Source of the DNA: Marinimicrobium alkaliphilum | GTDB lineage: Bacteria > Pseudomonadota > Gammaproteobacteria > Pseudomonadales > Cellvibrionaceae | Assembly (NCBI RefSeq): GCF_003259155.1 | Contig: NZ_QGMQ01000009.1 | Location: 108,490-172,489, forward strand | Reading direction: 5' to 3' | DNA: 64,000 nt | Shown here: positions 1-10,416 of the stretch, one piece after another | Layout of the letters: every line of letters begins with the position of its first letter | Position numbering within the stretch: the stretch's first letter is position 1 | Position numbers and translations under genes: made by a program | The notes under the pieces: generated by a model | What the model was told of the DNA's origin: nothing | The model's input: the letters and a program-made list of their open reading frames with translations, nothing else | Databases searched by the model: none

Positions 1-600
1 GATATCTTCGACCGGGAAAAGACCTTTATCGAGCGCACCTTTAAACAGGTGGTAAGCGATTTTCCGGCACTGAAAATGGTGCTTGAGCACATCACGACCC
101 GGGACGCCGCTGAATTCGTGGCACAGGCTCCCGCCAACGTCGCCGCCACCATCACCGCGCACCACCTGCTCTACAACCGTAACCACATGCTGGCCGGGGG
201 GATTCGCCCGCACTATTACTGCCTGCCGATCCTCAAACGCAACACTCACCAGGCCGCCCTGATCGACGCAGCCACCAGCGGCAGCCCCAAGTTTTTTCTG
301 GGCACCGATTCGGCCCCCCACGCCAAGAACAAAAAAGAGGCCGCTTGCGGCTGTGCCGGCTGCTACACTGCCCATGCGGCCATTGAGCTGTATGCCGAGG
401 CCTTTGAGGAGGCGGGCGCGCTAGACAAACTGGAGGGCTTTGCCAGCCACTTTGGAGCAGATTTCTACGGTCTGCCACGCAACACCGACACCATTACCCT
501 GGTCAAACGCAAGTGGCAGGTACCTGAAACCCTGCCCATGGGCGACCAGCCTCTGGTGCCTTTGCGCGCCGGGGACACCCTGAGCTGGCAACTGACCTAA
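1..600 (+). CDS. pyrC: Dihydroorotase, C-terminal part (5' end outside window)
   Basis: Pyrimidine biosynthesis enzyme that cyclises carbamoyl-aspartate to dihydroorotate in the cytosol. The reading frame is open from base 1 ([18 protein letters not shown] onwards), so the true start lies upstream and about 200 C-terminal residues are present. Visible family features are the HITT stretch, the zinc-site region ending in [13 protein letters not shown] (with the catalytic Asp) and the ACGCAG loop typical of the short E. coli PyrC type (about 345 aa in full). rnt follows 9 bp downstream on the same strand, so the two are probably co-transcribed. Confidence 0.95.
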   Translation, partial: DIFDREKTFIERTFKQVVSDFPALKMVLEHITTRDAAEFVAQAPANVAATITAHHLLYNRNHMLAGGIRPHYYCLPILKRNTHQAALIDAATSGSPKFFLGTDSAPHAKNKKEAACGCAGCYTAHAAIELYAEAFEEAGALDKLEGFASHFGADFYGLPRNTDTITLVKRKWQVPETLPMGDQPLVPLRAGDTLSWQLT

Positions 601-609
601 GGACAGATT

Positions 610-1284
610 GTGAACGAACCGGTACAAGCAAAGGACGAAAAATCACCCATGGCACGCCGCTTTCGCGGCTACCTTCCGGTCATTGTGGACGTCGAAACCG
701 GGGGCTTCAACGCCCACACCGACGCCCTGCTCGAGATCGCCGCCGTGACTCTGTTCATGGATGATGAGGGCTACCTGCGCCGGGACCAGACGTTCGACTT
801 TCACGTCGAACCCTATGAAGGTGCCAATATCGAGCAAGCGGCACTGGACTTTACCGGCATCGACCCCGACAGCCCGGAGCGCCCGGCCGAACCCGAAGAT
901 ATGGTCATGAACGACCTGCTCAAGGCCGTGCGTCGGGCAGTGCGCGACAGCGGCTGCACACGGGCCGTCATGGTTGGTCACAATGCCCACTTTGACCTTG
1001 GGTTTGTCAATGCGGCGGTCGCGCGCTGCGCGATCAAGCGCAATCCGTTTCACCCCTTTTCCTGCTTTGATACCGCGACGCTGGGCGGACTTGCCTGCGG
1101 CCAGACCGTGCTCGCCAAGGCCTGCCGTGCCGCCAATATCGAATTCAGCAACAGCGCAGCGCACTCGGCCGCTTACGACGCCGAAAAAACCGCAGACCTG
1201 TTCTGCTATATCGTCAACCGCTGGAAAGAGCTGGGCGGCTGGCAACCTTTTGAGCAAGACCAGGACACGGAGACCGATTCATGA
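610..1284 (+). CDS. rnt: Ribonuclease T
   Basis: 3'-5' exoribonuclease of the DEDD (DnaQ-like) superfamily that trims tRNA CCA ends and the 3' ends of other stable RNAs. Seen: the Exo I motif VDVETGGFN near residue 27, [10 protein letters not shown] (Exo II) near 120 and [14 protein letters not shown] (Exo III, DEDDh His/Asp) near 180. At 224 aa it matches the usual family length. The start is GTG at 610, ten bases after the pyrC stop. The 3' end overlaps the next small ORF by 4 bp (ATGA), which indicates translational coupling. Confidence 0.95.
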   Translation: MNEPVQAKDEKSPMARRFRGYLPVIVDVETGGFNAHTDALLEIAAVTLFMDDEGYLRRDQTFDFHVEPYEGANIEQAALDFTGIDPDSPERPAEPEDMVMNDLLKAVRRAVRDSGCTRAVMVGHNAHFDLGFVNAAVARCAIKRNPFHPFSCFDTATLGGLACGQTVLAKACRAANIEFSNSAAHSAAYDAEKTADLFCYIVNRWKELGGWQPFEQDQDTETDS

Positions 1285-1433
1285 GCAACTCCCAGCAGTG
1301 GCAGCGCCGATCCGACGACTGGGTCAAGCGTTCACATGCCTCGCGCCAGCGCAAGGAGGCTGAATTTGCCCAGCGTGAGGCCGAGCGCAAGGCCCGGGAG
1401 CAGCGGGAGAAGAACAGCCAAGGCGGCAACTAG
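1281..1433 (+). CDS. Small highly charged protein (50 aa)
   Basis: An ORF of 50 codons beginning [18 protein letters not shown] and ending in an Arg/Lys/Glu-rich predicted helix ([18 protein letters not shown]). It starts inside the rnt stop codon (ATGA overlap), so it is probably translated by coupling with rnt. No family is recognised. The amphipathic, strongly charged helix could bind RNA or a protein partner, but this is only inference. The support is the overlap geometry and non-random composition; length alone would not justify calling it. Confidence 0.5.
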   Translation: MSNSQQWQRRSDDWVKRSHASRQRKEAEFAQREAERKAREQREKNSQGGN

Positions 1434-1459
1434 CCAATCCCGCCCACGGCTGCCGTCAT

Positions 1460-1473
1460 TGGATCTGGATCAA
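1460..1473. promoter_or_regulatory. FNR/Anr-type box upstream of universal stress gene
   Basis: TGGATCTGGATCAA matches the FNR/Anr consensus TTGATnnnnATCAA at 9 of 10 defined positions. It lies about 125 bp before the usp start. Anaerobic control of universal stress proteins by FNR/Anr is known in gammaproteobacteria, so this probably gives low-oxygen induction. The assignment is inferred from the motif only. Confidence 0.6.
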
Positions 1474-1597
1474 AGCACCGCCATTGAAAGCTTGTAAGCG
1501 CGGGCATGCTTGGGGTATGTTTGCTGCCACAAGCGGTTCAACACGATAACAACGTATGTTGTCAGCGATTGACAGTTACCGACTAAGGAGCCCCCTA

Positions 1598-2416
1598 ATG
1601 TCAATACAGCAGAAAATTTTCGTGGTCGTTGACCCCAGCGCCAAAGAGCACGTTGCTCTTGAGCGCGCGGTCATCACCTCTGCCCTGCACGCCACCAAAC
1701 CGTATATTTATGTATTCGTGGCTGTGGATGGCGATGCCACCGATACCCGGGCCAGTAACGATAGCCTATTCCGTGATCAGCGCTGGTTTGACGAGCAAAT
1801 CAAACAGCCCCTGGAATCTGCCGGACTTGACTACCTGATTGAGGTTTCCTGGTCCACCGAGTGGCAGAAGTCGATTCATCAGTCTGCCAAGCGCTTTGGT
1901 GCCGACCTGATCTACCTGCCGGTACAGGCCAAGCACAACACCCGCCGATTTACCTTCAGCGAATCCAAGTGGGAGCTGCTCAAAGGCGCTGACTGCCCGG
2001 TCGTCCTGATCCGCCCGGGTGCCAAGCCCCAGCGCAAGGTGATCCTGGCGGCAGTAAACTTCCAGGCACGGCGCGACGTCCAGCGCGAGCTCAACACCAT
2101 CATTATCGAGCAGGCTCGCCACTACGCCGAAGTGTACGGCGCTGAACTGCACGTGGTGAATGCCTATCTGGACTCCATGCTCTATCCGGACCGCGGCCGC
2201 CTGGCGAAAGAGACCCAGACACCGTCCGAGCGTATTCACGTGAAAAACGGCTACTCGTCCGACGTGATTGCGCAGGTAGCGGAAGAAATCAACGCCGATT
2301 TGGTGGTGATGGGGACTCTGGGTCAGACCGGCATGCTCAAGACCCGTCGCGGGAATACCGCCGAGCGGATCATCGCAGCATTGGATGATGATGTGATGGT
2401 GATCAACCACGAGTGA
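1598..2416 (+). CDS. Universal stress protein, tandem-domain (UspE-like)
   Basis: 272-aa cytosolic protein made of two Usp domains (about residues 1-140 and 150-272). The second has the nucleotide-loop signature GTLGQTGMLKTRRGNTAERI near the C-terminus. The start at 1598 is preferred over an upstream in-frame ATG at 1556 because TAAGGAG lies at 1584-1590 with 7-base spacing. It resembles E. coli UspE in domain layout, though it is shorter. The FNR/Anr-like box upstream suggests induction when oxygen is limiting. Its molecular function is not defined by the sequence. Confidence 0.85.
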   Translation: MSIQQKIFVVVDPSAKEHVALERAVITSALHATKPYIYVFVAVDGDATDTRASNDSLFRDQRWFDEQIKQPLESAGLDYLIEVSWSTEWQKSIHQSAKRFGADLIYLPVQAKHNTRRFTFSESKWELLKGADCPVVLIRPGAKPQRKVILAAVNFQARRDVQRELNTIIIEQARHYAEVYGAELHVVNAYLDSMLYPDRGRLAKETQTPSERIHVKNGYSSDVIAQVAEEINADLVVMGTLGQTGMLKTRRGNTAERIIAALDDDVMVINHE

Positions 2417-2429
2417 TGGTGCCACGGGT

Positions 2430-2589
2430 GTCGGATTACGGCTTCGCCTAATCCGACCTACTGGAAGCAGCGTGCCGTTGTTCAAGTAGGTCAGATTAGC
2501 CCGCAGGGCGTAATCCGACAATCACGCACCCGACCCAAACATCGCGCCATTGTTCAGGTAGGTCGGATTAGGCGAAGCCGTAATCCGAC
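2430..2589. repeat. Cluster of three REP-like palindromes
   Basis: Three copies of a 32-34 bp imperfect palindrome with arms GTCGGATTA and TAATCCGAC around a GGC-ttc-GCC hairpin: 2430-2461 in one orientation, then 2486-2519 and 2558-2589 inverted. The middle copy is diverged (TCAGATTAGCCCGCAGGGC). They occupy the convergent intergenic space between usp and the lipoprotein gene, the usual place for repetitive extragenic palindromes, and could act as terminators or mRNA-end stabilisers. No REP-associated transposase (RAYT) is in the window. Confidence 0.8.
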
Positions 2590-2620
2590 AATGAGGCACC
2601 CAGCCTCAACCAAACCCCTC

Positions 2621-3241
2621 TCAATAACGCTCAACCCAATCATCCAACTCCATCTGTAACATCCGCACCCAACGCTCAAACGCCCGCTGCACCTGCACAC
2701 GGGTCACCGACCGGTTATTGCTCTGCCAACTCTGACCAAACGGCTGGCGATTGGTTATCACCGCCAACAACCGGTTACTCTGGGCATCGTACAGCTCCAT
2801 ATTGATGATCAATGACCCGGTACTGTCCCCTCCCTCCGCGGAACGCGGTGGCGGCGGTGACTGACGTACTTCGGATACCAGAATCAGGACATCCTCATCC
2901 GGATCAATACTCATCCCCCAGCCGGCCTCGCCGACCAGGTAGTGCACCACCAGCTCGGAATAGAGCGAGCGGTAGTAGCGCCGATCGGCGTCACTCAAGC
3001 CCCAGCCACTGGGATCAAACCCGGGCGCCCCCAACTCCACACTGACATCGGAATCCAGTTGCAGGTCGGTCACCAACAGGCGCCGGTAGCCGCTGAAATC
3101 GGCATCGTGAGCCACGAACACCCCTTCGTGCACGGGCTCTTCGACGGGGCCGGCAGACGGCTCCTCCGCCGTGGTGGCACAGCCACCCAGAACAAGGGCG
3201 ACCAAACTGACCAGGGCAATTCTGGCTAAGGCGTTCAACAT
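2621..3241 (-). CDS. Putative outer-membrane lipoprotein (DUF3313-like)
   Basis: 206-aa protein starting MLNALARIALVSLVALVLGG with the lipobox LGGC, so a mature lipoprotein with Cys22. After an acidic Glu/Pro linker there is one globular domain (FSGYRRLLVTDLQL, then a RYYRSLYSELVVHYLV helix and a final amphipathic segment). An upstream in-frame start at 3334 would bury the signal peptide, so the internal ATG is preferred. The overall pattern resembles DUF3313 lipoproteins, but I am not certain. It lies downstream of purL on the same strand with an 89-bp gap. Function unknown. Confidence 0.7.
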   Translation of the reverse strand: MLNALARIALVSLVALVLGGCATTAEEPSAGPVEEPVHEGVFVAHDADFSGYRRLLVTDLQLDSDVSVELGAPGFDPSGWGLSDADRRYYRSLYSELVVHYLVGEAGWGMSIDPDEDVLILVSEVRQSPPPPRSAEGGDSTGSLIINMELYDAQSNRLLAVITNRQPFGQSWQSNNRSVTRVQVQRAFERWVRMLQMELDDWVERY

Positions 3242-3330
3242 AGACTCTCGACTCTCTGATTGGATACGGGCCACAGACCCCAATAACGACAATGGAGGCC
3301 GAAGCCCCCATTGTAGTTCCCGTCGGATGA

Positions 3331-6300
3331 TCAATCCACAAACACCCGGGCGTTGCGGAACAGGCGTAACCAGGGACTATCCTCACCCCAATCCTCCGGG
3401 TGCCAGGAATGGGTCACGGTGCGGAACACCCTCTCGGGATGCGGCATCATGATGGTGGCGCGACCATCTTCACTGGTAACACTGGTGATACCGCGGGGCG
3501 ACCCATTGGGGTTGGCCGGATAGGTCTCGGTCACCGACAGCTGGTTGTCGATATAGCGCATCGCCACCAAACCGCTGGTGTCGCACTGGCCCGCGGCCTG
3601 CTCATTGGCGAATTCGGCCCGCCCCTCACCGTGAGCGACCGCCACCGGCAAGTGCGACCCCTGCATACCGGCAAAAAGCACCGAGGGCGATTCCTGAATC
3701 TGCACCAGGCTATAGCGCGCCTCAAACTGCTCGGACAGGTTGCGCACAAAGTGCGGCCAATGCCCCGCCCCCGGAATCAGGGACTTAAGATTGGACATCA
3801 TCTGACAGCCGTTACAGATACCCAGGCTGAAGGTTTCCGGACGCTCAAAAAAAGCCTGGAACTGGTCCCGGGCCCGGGCGTTGTAAAGGACCGTCTTGGC
3901 CCAGCCTTCCCCCGCCCCCAGTACGTCGCCGTAGGAGAAGCCCCCGCAGGCCACCAGGCCTTTGAAATCTGCCAGCGACACGCGCCCGGAGAGCACATCA
4001 CTCATGTGTACATCCTGCGCCTGGAAGCCCGCACGATCAAAGGCAGCGGCCATTTCGACGTGGCCATTCACGCCCTGCTCACGCAGCACGGCGATACTCG
4101 GGCGGGCGCCGGTGTTGATATAAGGTGCGGCCACATCGTCCTGCGGATCGAAACTGAGCGATGCACTCAAACCCGGGTCGCGACTCAAAAGGCGGTCGAA
4201 TTCCTGCTGGGCGCACTCGGGGTTATCACGCAGCGATTGCATCTGGTAACTGGTTTCGGTCCAGAGCGTCTGCAGAATCACGCGCGACTGATCAAAGATC
4301 ATCTCGCCATCTTTGTTGATGTGCAGCCAGTCTTCATCGTTTGGAGCACCGATGGTCTTCGCCATCAGCCCGGCCTGCTCAAAGCGCTCAAGCACCACCC
4401 GGGTGTGCTCACTGGCCACCTGCAGCACAGCACCGGGCTCTTCGCTGAAGAGCACCGCCAGCGGGTCCTCACCCAGGCCGGTAATATCGATATCCAGACC
4501 GCAGTGGCCGGCAAACGCCATTTCCGCCAGGGTCGTGAACAGACCGCCGTCGCTGCGATCGTGGTAGGCCAGTAATTGCCCCTGGGCCAGGCTTTCCTGC
4601 ACCGCACCAAAGAAGTTTTTTAACTGCTCGGCGCTGTCCAGATCCGCGCTTTCCTCGCCCATCTGGTTGTACACCTGCGCCAGAATCGAGCCGCCCAGGC
4701 GGTGCTTGCCGTTACCCAGATCCACCAGGATCAGGTCACTCGCGCCCTTATCTACACGCACTTGCGGCGTCAGCGTCTGACGCACATCCAGCACCGGCGC
4801 GAAAGCCGAGATCACCAGTGACAGAGGTGCAGTCACGGCCTTTTCCTTGTCACCGTCCTGCCAGGCGGTACGCATGGACATGGAGTCCTTGCCCACCGGA
4901 ATGGTGATGCCCAGCGCCGGGCACAACTGCATGCCCACCGCTTCCACGGTGCGGTAGAGTTTTTCTTCCTCACCTTTATGGCCCGCCGCACACATCCAGT
5001 TGGCAGACAATTTAATATCGGACAGCTTTTCGATGCGCGTCGCGGCGATATTGGTAATCGCTTCGGCCACCGCCAGACGGCCAGAAGCCGGGGCGTCCAG
5101 CAAAGCCACCGGGGTGCGCTCGCCCACACTCATGGCTTCGCCCCGGGTGCTGTCGTAGCTCACGGTGGTCACGGCACAGTCGGCCACCGGGACCTGCCAT
5201 GGGCCTACCATCTGGTCGCGCGCAACCATACCGGTCACCGAGCGATCGCCAATGGTGATCAGAAAGCTTTTGTTCGCCACGGCCGGGTGTTTGAGGACCC
5301 GCTCGGCAGCATCGTTAATGTGAATATCACTGGTCAAAAAGCTCTGGGTCGCGCCCTGATAGCGCTCGGCCACGCGGTGCATTTTCGGGGGTTTACCGAA
5401 CAATACAGACATTGGCAAGTCGACCGGCTTGGCGTCAAAGTGCTTGTCGTTGACCCGCAGGTGCTTCTCGCTGGTGGCTTCGCCCACCACCGCATAGGGC
5501 GCGCGCTCGCGCTCACAGATGGCCTCAAAGCGCGCCAGGTCTTTGGGTTGAATTGCCAGTACGTAGCGCTCCTGGGACTCATTGCACCAGATCGCCAGCG
5601 GGCTCATACCCGGCTCGTCGTTAGGGACATTGCGCAATTCAAATTCGCCGCCGCAACCCCCGTCCTTGACCAGCTCGGGGAACGCGTTGGACAGACCACC
5701 GGCACCCACATCGTGAATAAAGGCGATGGGGTTGTGTTCGCCCAACTGCCAGCAGCGATCGATCACCTCCTGACAGCGACGCTCGATCTCCGGGTTCTGC
5801 CGTTGCACCGAGGCGAAGTCCAGGTCCTCGGTGGACGTGCCCGAATCCATGGACGAGGCCGCGCCACCGCCCAGGCCGATCAACATCGCCGGGCCGCCCA
5901 AGACCACCAGCTTGGCACCGGGTTCAAATTCAGGCTTATCCACATGCTCGGCTTTGATGTTGCCGTAACCACCGGCCAACATGATGGGCTTGTGATAGCC
6001 ACGGCGCTCGCCGTCAAAATTATCTTCAAAGGTGCGGAAATAACCGCAGATATTCGGGCGGCCAAATTCGTTGTTAAACGCGGCTCCGCCGATCGGGCCC
6101 TCAAGCATGATGTCGAGGGCGCTGGCAATCCGGCCCGGCTTGCCGTAGTCCTGCTCCCAGGGCTGGGTAAAGCCGGGAATCTGCAGGTTCGAGACAGTAA
6201 AGCCGGTCAGGCCCACCTTGGGCTTGGAGCCGCGCCCTACTGCACCCTCATCGCGGATCTCGCCACCGGCGCCAGTGCCCGCACCAGGATTCGGAGCAAT

Positions 6301-7197
6301 CGCGGTCGGGTGATTGTGGGTTTCCACCTTCATCAGAATATGGATCGGCTCTTCGTGGAAGCCGTAAGTGAAATTGTCGGGATCGGGGTAAAAACGCCCG
6401 GCAACGGGACCGGCAATAACCGCCGCGTTATCGGCGTAGGCCGAGAGCACATCCTCGCCCCCCAGGGCATAGGTGTTCTTGATCATCTTGAACAGGCTGT
6501 GGGGCTGATCCTCACCGTCCAGGGTCCAGGAGGCGTTGAAAATCTTGTGCCGACAGTGCTCGGAGTTGGCCTGGGCAAACATCATCAGCTCCACATCCAC
6601 CGGATTGCGGCCCAGGTTGCGGAAACTGTCCACCAGATAGTCAATCTCGTCATCGGCCAGAGCCAGACCCAGATCGCGGTTCGCCCTTGTCAGCGCCTCG
6701 CGACCGCCCCCCAGGACATCGACCGTGGTCTGTGGCGCGGGCTGTTGGTGCACGAATAGTTGATTGCCCTGCTCCGGATCGGACAGTACCGTTTCCACCA
6801 TGCGATCGTGCAGTACCGCACCGACCGCGCCTTGTTCCTGTGGTTCAATGTTTCCGGCGACACGGTAAGCGATACCTCGCTCCAAACGACGAACCGACGC
6901 CAGGCCACTGTTGCGCGCGATATCTGTCGCCTTTGACGCCCAGGGCGAGATGGTGCCGGGTCGCGGGACTACCAGAAACAGGGCGCCGTCAGCCTGAGTC
7001 TGCTCCAGGTGCGGGCCGTAGGTCAGCAGCCCCGCCAATACTTGCTGCTCATCTTCCGAGAGCGGCGCGGCCACATCGGCAAAGTGCGTAAACTCGGCGC
7101 TGACGCCTCGAATACCGGGCGCTACCTGCTGCAGGCTGGCCAAAAGTTTTTGGGTACGGAAAGCGGAAAGAGCGGGTGCGCCACGCAGAATCAACAT
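3331..7197 (-). CDS. purL: Phosphoribosylformylglycinamidine synthase
   Basis: Fourth step of purine synthesis: converts FGAR plus glutamine and ATP to FGAM. The 1288-aa length matches the large single-chain gammaproteobacterial enzyme. Seen: an N-terminal PurS-like region, the FGAM-synthase core ([43 protein letters not shown]), a second AIR-synthase-like half ([17 protein letters not shown]) and a C-terminal class I glutamine amidotransferase with SLGICNGCQ (nucleophile Cys) and MMPHPER. The start [14 protein letters not shown] at 7197 is preferred over an extension to 7347, which is not conserved in character. mltF is divergent upstream, as in E. coli. Confidence 0.97.
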   Translation of the reverse strand: MLILRGAPALSAFRTQKLLASLQQVAPGIRGVSAEFTHFADVAAPLSEDEQQVLAGLLTYGPHLEQTQADGALFLVVPRPGTISPWASKATDIARNSGLASVRRLERGIAYRVAGNIEPQEQGAVGAVLHDRMVETVLSDPEQGNQLFVHQQPAPQTTVDVLGGGREALTRANRDLGLALADDEIDYLVDSFRNLGRNPVDVELMMFAQANSEHCRHKIFNASWTLDGEDQPHSLFKMIKNTYALGGEDVLSAYADNAAVIAGPVAGRFYPDPDNFTYGFHEEPIHILMKVETHNHPTAIAPNPGAGTGAGGEIRDEGAVGRGSKPKVGLTGFTVSNLQIPGFTQPWEQDYGKPGRIASALDIMLEGPIGGAAFNNEFGRPNICGYFRTFEDNFDGERRGYHKPIMLAGGYGNIKAEHVDKPEFEPGAKLVVLGGPAMLIGLGGGAASSMDSGTSTEDLDFASVQRQNPEIERRCQEVIDRCWQLGEHNPIAFIHDVGAGGLSNAFPELVKDGGCGGEFELRNVPNDEPGMSPLAIWCNESQERYVLAIQPKDLARFEAICERERAPYAVVGEATSEKHLRVNDKHFDAKPVDLPMSVLFGKPPKMHRVAERYQGATQSFLTSDIHINDAAERVLKHPAVANKSFLITIGDRSVTGMVARDQMVGPWQVPVADCAVTTVSYDSTRGEAMSVGERTPVALLDAPASGRLAVAEAITNIAATRIEKLSDIKLSANWMCAAGHKGEEEKLYRTVEAVGMQLCPALGITIPVGKDSMSMRTAWQDGDKEKAVTAPLSLVISAFAPVLDVRQTLTPQVRVDKGASDLILVDLGNGKHRLGGSILAQVYNQMGEESADLDSAEQLKNFFGAVQESLAQGQLLAYHDRSDGGLFTTLAEMAFAGHCGLDIDITGLGEDPLAVLFSEEPGAVLQVASEHTRVVLERFEQAGLMAKTIGAPNDEDWLHINKDGEMIFDQSRVILQTLWTETSYQMQSLRDNPECAQQEFDRLLSRDPGLSASLSFDPQDDVAAPYINTGARPSIAVLREQGVNGHVEMAAAFDRAGFQAQDVHMSDVLSGRVSLADFKGLVACGGFSYGDVLGAGEGWAKTVLYNARARDQFQAFFERPETFSLGICNGCQMMSNLKSLIPGAGHWPHFVRNLSEQFEARYSLVQIQESPSVLFAGMQGSHLPVAVAHGEGRAEFANEQAAGQCDTSGLVAMRYIDNQLSVTETYPANPNGSPRGITSVTSEDGRATIMMPHPERVFRTVTHSWHPEDWGEDSPWLRLFRNARVFVD

Positions 7198-7522
7198 GAT
7201 GGGATCGGACCTTGAGCTATCAGGGGGTTTTGAAGTGCGCGAATTGTACTTGATCTGGCCGCTCAAGGCAGCCTCGCCGATCATTTTTGAACCAAGATTC
7301 TGGATCGGACGACTAAAGAGTTGAAAAAATGTGGATTTCGAGGCCAAAGTTGGCTAATATTTGTTCAGTGCGTGCTTGTGCTACCTGATTTTAGTGTAAA
7401 AAACAAGCTGGTAGTTCACGGATTGAACAAGTAAAATTCGCGCCACCTTTGGATCGGACCCGGCCACAAGGCCTGCCAAAAGCAGCCCCCGGCCGCTGTT
7501 TCTTAACCGGAGACACCAATAT
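7198..7522. other. purL-mltF divergent intergenic region
   Basis: 325 bp that must hold the promoters of both divergent genes. I see A/T-rich stretches around 7365-7435 but no confident -35/-10 pair and no clear match to the E. coli PurR operator. No ORF of note. Confidence 0.5.
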
Positions 7523-9043
7523 ATGGATATGAACGATCATTACGCCCCTGCGCGCTTTTCTTTTATGAACGCCATCGGTGGGCTGCTCTTTATCGGCATC
7601 AGCGCCCTGTTAACAGGCAGCGCGACTCCCGCGACACTCCTGGAACGCCTGCTTGCGCAAGGCGAGTTGCGGGTATTGTCACGCAACGGGCCGACGACCT
7701 ACTACGAAGGCCCCTACGGCCGCACCGGCTTTGAATACTACATCCTGCAGGGCTTTGCCGACGAACTGGGCCTGGAGCTCGTTATCGAGGATGAAGAAAA
7801 GCTCGACCGGATGATCGACCGGATCGCGCAGCGCCAGAGCCACTTCGCGGCGGCAGGGCTGACCGTCACCAAGAGCCGCGAACACAAAGTACACTTCAGC
7901 CTCCCCTACAAACACGTAACCCAGCAGCTGATATACAACAGCCGCACCGAGCGCCCCAGCACCCTGGAAGACCTGACCGATAAAAAGCTGCTGGTCATTG
8001 CCGGCTCCTCCCATGCGGAGCGCTTGGCGGAGTACAAAGAGATCCACCCCGCCCTGAGCTGGGAAGAACGCGACGCGCTGGAAATGATCGACCTGCTGGA
8101 AATGGTGCACAAAGGCGAGATCGACTATGCCGTGGTGGACTCTAATGCCTACAAGCTGAACCGCAACGTCTTCCCCCGCGCCCAGGTGGCGTTTGACGTG
8201 GGCACCCCCCAGGCGCTGGCCTGGGCCTTCCCCAAAGGCCGCGATCGCAGCCTGCTGGAACGTGCCGAGCAGTATCTCGCGCGCATTCAACATGACGGCA
8301 GCCTCGCGCAGCTGGAGGCGGAGCTCTACGACCATATTGATGAGATCAACACCGGAGGCGCCCTGCTGTTCGCCTATCGCCTGGAGCACCGCCTGCCGCG
8401 CTGGGAAGAAGAGATGCGCACCGCCGCCGAAACTTTTGACCTGGACTGGCATTTGCTCGCGGCCATCAGCTACCAGGAATCCCATTGGAATGCCAATGCC
8501 CGCTCGCGCACCGGTGTGCGCGGCCTGATGATGCTGACCCAGGCCGCCGCCCAGGATATGGGCGTAACCAACCGTCTCGACCCGACTCAAAGCATCTATG
8601 GCGGCGCCAAATACTACCGCTGGATGTACGACCGCCTGGCCCCGGAAGTTACCGGCGAAGACCGGACCTGGATGGCGCTGGCCGCCTATAACGTCGGCCT
8701 GGGCCACCTTGAAGATGCCCGCACGCTTACCCTGGAACATGGCGGCGATCCCAACCGCTGGACCGACGTCAGCCAATACCTGCCCCTACTGGCGCGGCGC
8801 CAGTACTACCGGGAAACCCGCTTCGGCTACGCCCGCGGTTGGGAACCGGTGACTTACGTACGCAACATCCGCAACTTCTACAACATCATCGCACTCCACG
8901 ATCAACAGGAGCAGCGCCGCCTGGCCATGGCCCGCCATTTCGAAGAAGAAGCCCTACTGGAAGACGCCAGCCTGGAACTGGACGAACGCGACGCCGGCGA
9001 GCGGCGCGTCCCGGAATTTACGGCGTCGATGTCAGTGTTGTAG
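7523..9043 (+). CDS. mltF: Membrane-bound lytic murein transglycosylase F
   Basis: 506-aa periplasmic enzyme that cleaves peptidoglycan glycan strands to 1,6-anhydro products. An N-terminal hydrophobic segment (residues 13-32) is followed by a solute-binding-protein-3-like regulatory domain (about 45-275) and a C-terminal goose-lysozyme/SLT domain (about 290-430). The catalytic Glu319 is in AISYQESHWN, and the GLMMLT and AAYNVGLGH motifs follow. The start at 7523 has GGAG at 7509-7512; a second ATG 6 bp later is possible. Adjacency and divergence with purL is a conserved gammaproteobacterial arrangement. Confidence 0.95.
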   Translation: MDMNDHYAPARFSFMNAIGGLLFIGISALLTGSATPATLLERLLAQGELRVLSRNGPTTYYEGPYGRTGFEYYILQGFADELGLELVIEDEEKLDRMIDRIAQRQSHFAAAGLTVTKSREHKVHFSLPYKHVTQQLIYNSRTERPSTLEDLTDKKLLVIAGSSHAERLAEYKEIHPALSWEERDALEMIDLLEMVHKGEIDYAVVDSNAYKLNRNVFPRAQVAFDVGTPQALAWAFPKGRDRSLLERAEQYLARIQHDGSLAQLEAELYDHIDEINTGGALLFAYRLEHRLPRWEEEMRTAAETFDLDWHLLAAISYQESHWNANARSRTGVRGLMMLTQAAAQDMGVTNRLDPTQSIYGGAKYYRWMYDRLAPEVTGEDRTWMALAAYNVGLGHLEDARTLTLEHGGDPNRWTDVSQYLPLLARRQYYRETRFGYARGWEPVTYVRNIRNFYNIIALHDQQEQRRLAMARHFEEEALLEDASLELDERDAGERRVPEFTASMSVL

Positions 9044-9063
9044 CGGGTACCATCGGGAAGAGC

Positions 9064-9501
9064 TCAGTCACAATCAGTTGACTGCACCGCAAGCGTGGCA
9101 ATCTCCTTGCCCTGATTGCCATAATAGGCATACACCACCGGTATGCGATGCTTGACGAAAACCGCCATTTCCTTATTGGTACACACCCCGGCCGTCAGCT
9201 GCGGCCGCATATGCGACACAAACACCTCGGGGTCAATATCCTCTGAGGCGTAATTGACCATCGTATAGTTGTAGCGGAACGTCCGGTCGCTTCCCGACGC
9301 CGAGTCCAGGCGCGTTTCCTCATCAACCATCATGGGCAGGGTCGCATTCAACTGGTCAGCGGAATCCAGCAATGCCGCCTGAATACTCGCCTCGCTAGAA
9401 CCGCCCAAAAAACTGCCGACTGCAAACTTTCCAAGACCGAAAACAACAGCAGCGCTGACAACCAACGCCGCGCCGCCTAGAAAACCTTTTTTGTCATTCA
9501 T
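9064..9501 (-). CDS. Hypothetical membrane-anchored protein (145 aa)
   Basis: Starts MNDKKGFLGGAALVVSAAVV, a positively charged N-terminus plus one hydrophobic helix (about residues 8-27), giving an inner-membrane anchor with a periplasmic C-terminal domain of about 115 aa. That domain contains two cysteines (in GVCTNKE and STDCD near the end) that could form a disulfide, and a central Tyr-rich FRYNYTMVNY strand. No family recognised. It is convergent with mltF with a 20-bp gap. The start follows a well-placed AAGGAA. Confidence 0.6.
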   Translation of the reverse strand: MNDKKGFLGGAALVVSAAVVFGLGKFAVGSFLGGSSEASIQAALLDSADQLNATLPMMVDEETRLDSASGSDRTFRYNYTMVNYASEDIDPEVFVSHMRPQLTAGVCTNKEMAVFVKHRIPVVYAYYGNQGKEIATLAVQSTDCD

Positions 9502-9624
9502 TCCTTTTTCCTTGTGTGATATTGAGCATTGTAGATGCTGGGCTTAAATTTCCTATAGCCAAACCAAGGTGCAGCCAAAGCCCTTAGACGTTACAGTACT
9601 GCAGCAGTAAATGGCTCAATAGCT

Positions 9625-10413
9625 TTAAAAACGCCGGTCGCTGTCACCCTTGGCTTCCATTTTATTGCGGCGATCCTGAAACGCGTCGCTGAAAGCGGCA
9701 GCCAGAACCCCGGTAGGCATTGCTACCAGGCCAATACCAGCGGCCGCCGCAAAGCCTGCAAATATGCGTCCCATCACTGTCACCGGCGTAACATCGCCGT
9801 AACCAACAGTCGTTAAGGTGGCGACCGCCCACCACAGTGATCGCGGAATACTCCCGAACTCCTCCGGTTGAGCCGCAGCTTCGGCCACGTAAATAAACGA
9901 TGCAGAAAAAACCAGTAGAAAACCCGCAACAACCAAAGACAACAGCAGCTCATATTTTCGGCGTGATATAGCCTCACCCATAATCGACCATGCTGCGCCG
10001 AAGGGCCCTAACCGCAGAATCCTGACCAGGCGAAGAAACTTTAACAGCCGGACAACCACCAAATTGACACCGCCCAACGTCAGGATAAACGGCAGTATGG
10101 CTATAAGATCAATGATCGACCATTTACTAAAAAGGTATCGGATACGGCCTGCAAACCCTGCATATTTTTCTTGCTCGCCAGCAGCTATTAAGCGCGCAAT
10201 ATATTCCACTGAGAACAGGGCAATAAAGAATATCTCGGCATAAAGAAAGAACCCCGGAAACAAAGACCTAACGGTAACTTCAGTTTCAAACACAGCTACC
10301 AGGGTCGCAAAAATAATCAGACAAGCGATACAACGGTTTGTAAAGGACAGGCCTGCTTCCCTTGCGCTCGGCTCAAGTTGCCGGTATAGCACCTCTCTCA
10401 CTGACATTGACAT
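9625..10413 (-). CDS. Voltage-gated potassium channel family protein
   Basis: 262-aa inner-membrane ion channel with six predicted helices. S4 carries spaced arginines (LLKFLRLVRILRLGPFG), and the pore loop TLTTVGYGDVTPVT contains the canonical K+ selectivity filter TVGYGD. The last helix is followed by a short cytoplasmic tail rich in basic residues. It resembles Kch/KvAP-type single-subunit prokaryotic channels without a RCK domain. It starts three bases after the stop of the 57-aa ORF upstream, so the two appear to be one operon. The second ATG, two codons in, is an alternative start. Confidence 0.88.
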   Translation of the reverse strand: MSMSVREVLYRQLEPSAREAGLSFTNRCIACLIIFATLVAVFETEVTVRSLFPGFFLYAEIFFIALFSVEYIARLIAAGEQEKYAGFAGRIRYLFSKWSIIDLIAILPFILTLGGVNLVVVRLLKFLRLVRILRLGPFGAAWSIMGEAISRRKYELLLSLVVAGFLLVFSASFIYVAEAAAQPEEFGSIPRSLWWAVATLTTVGYGDVTPVTVMGRIFAGFAAAAGIGLVAMPTGVLAAAFSDAFQDRRNKMEAKGDSDRRF

Positions 10414-10416
10414 TTA

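Noticed and set aside
4978..6759. Long open frame (593 codons) on the plus strand
   Set aside because: It is exactly antisense to purL, has no ribosome-binding site, and its translation is rich in Gly/His/Arg low-information stretches typical of a GC-rich shadow frame.
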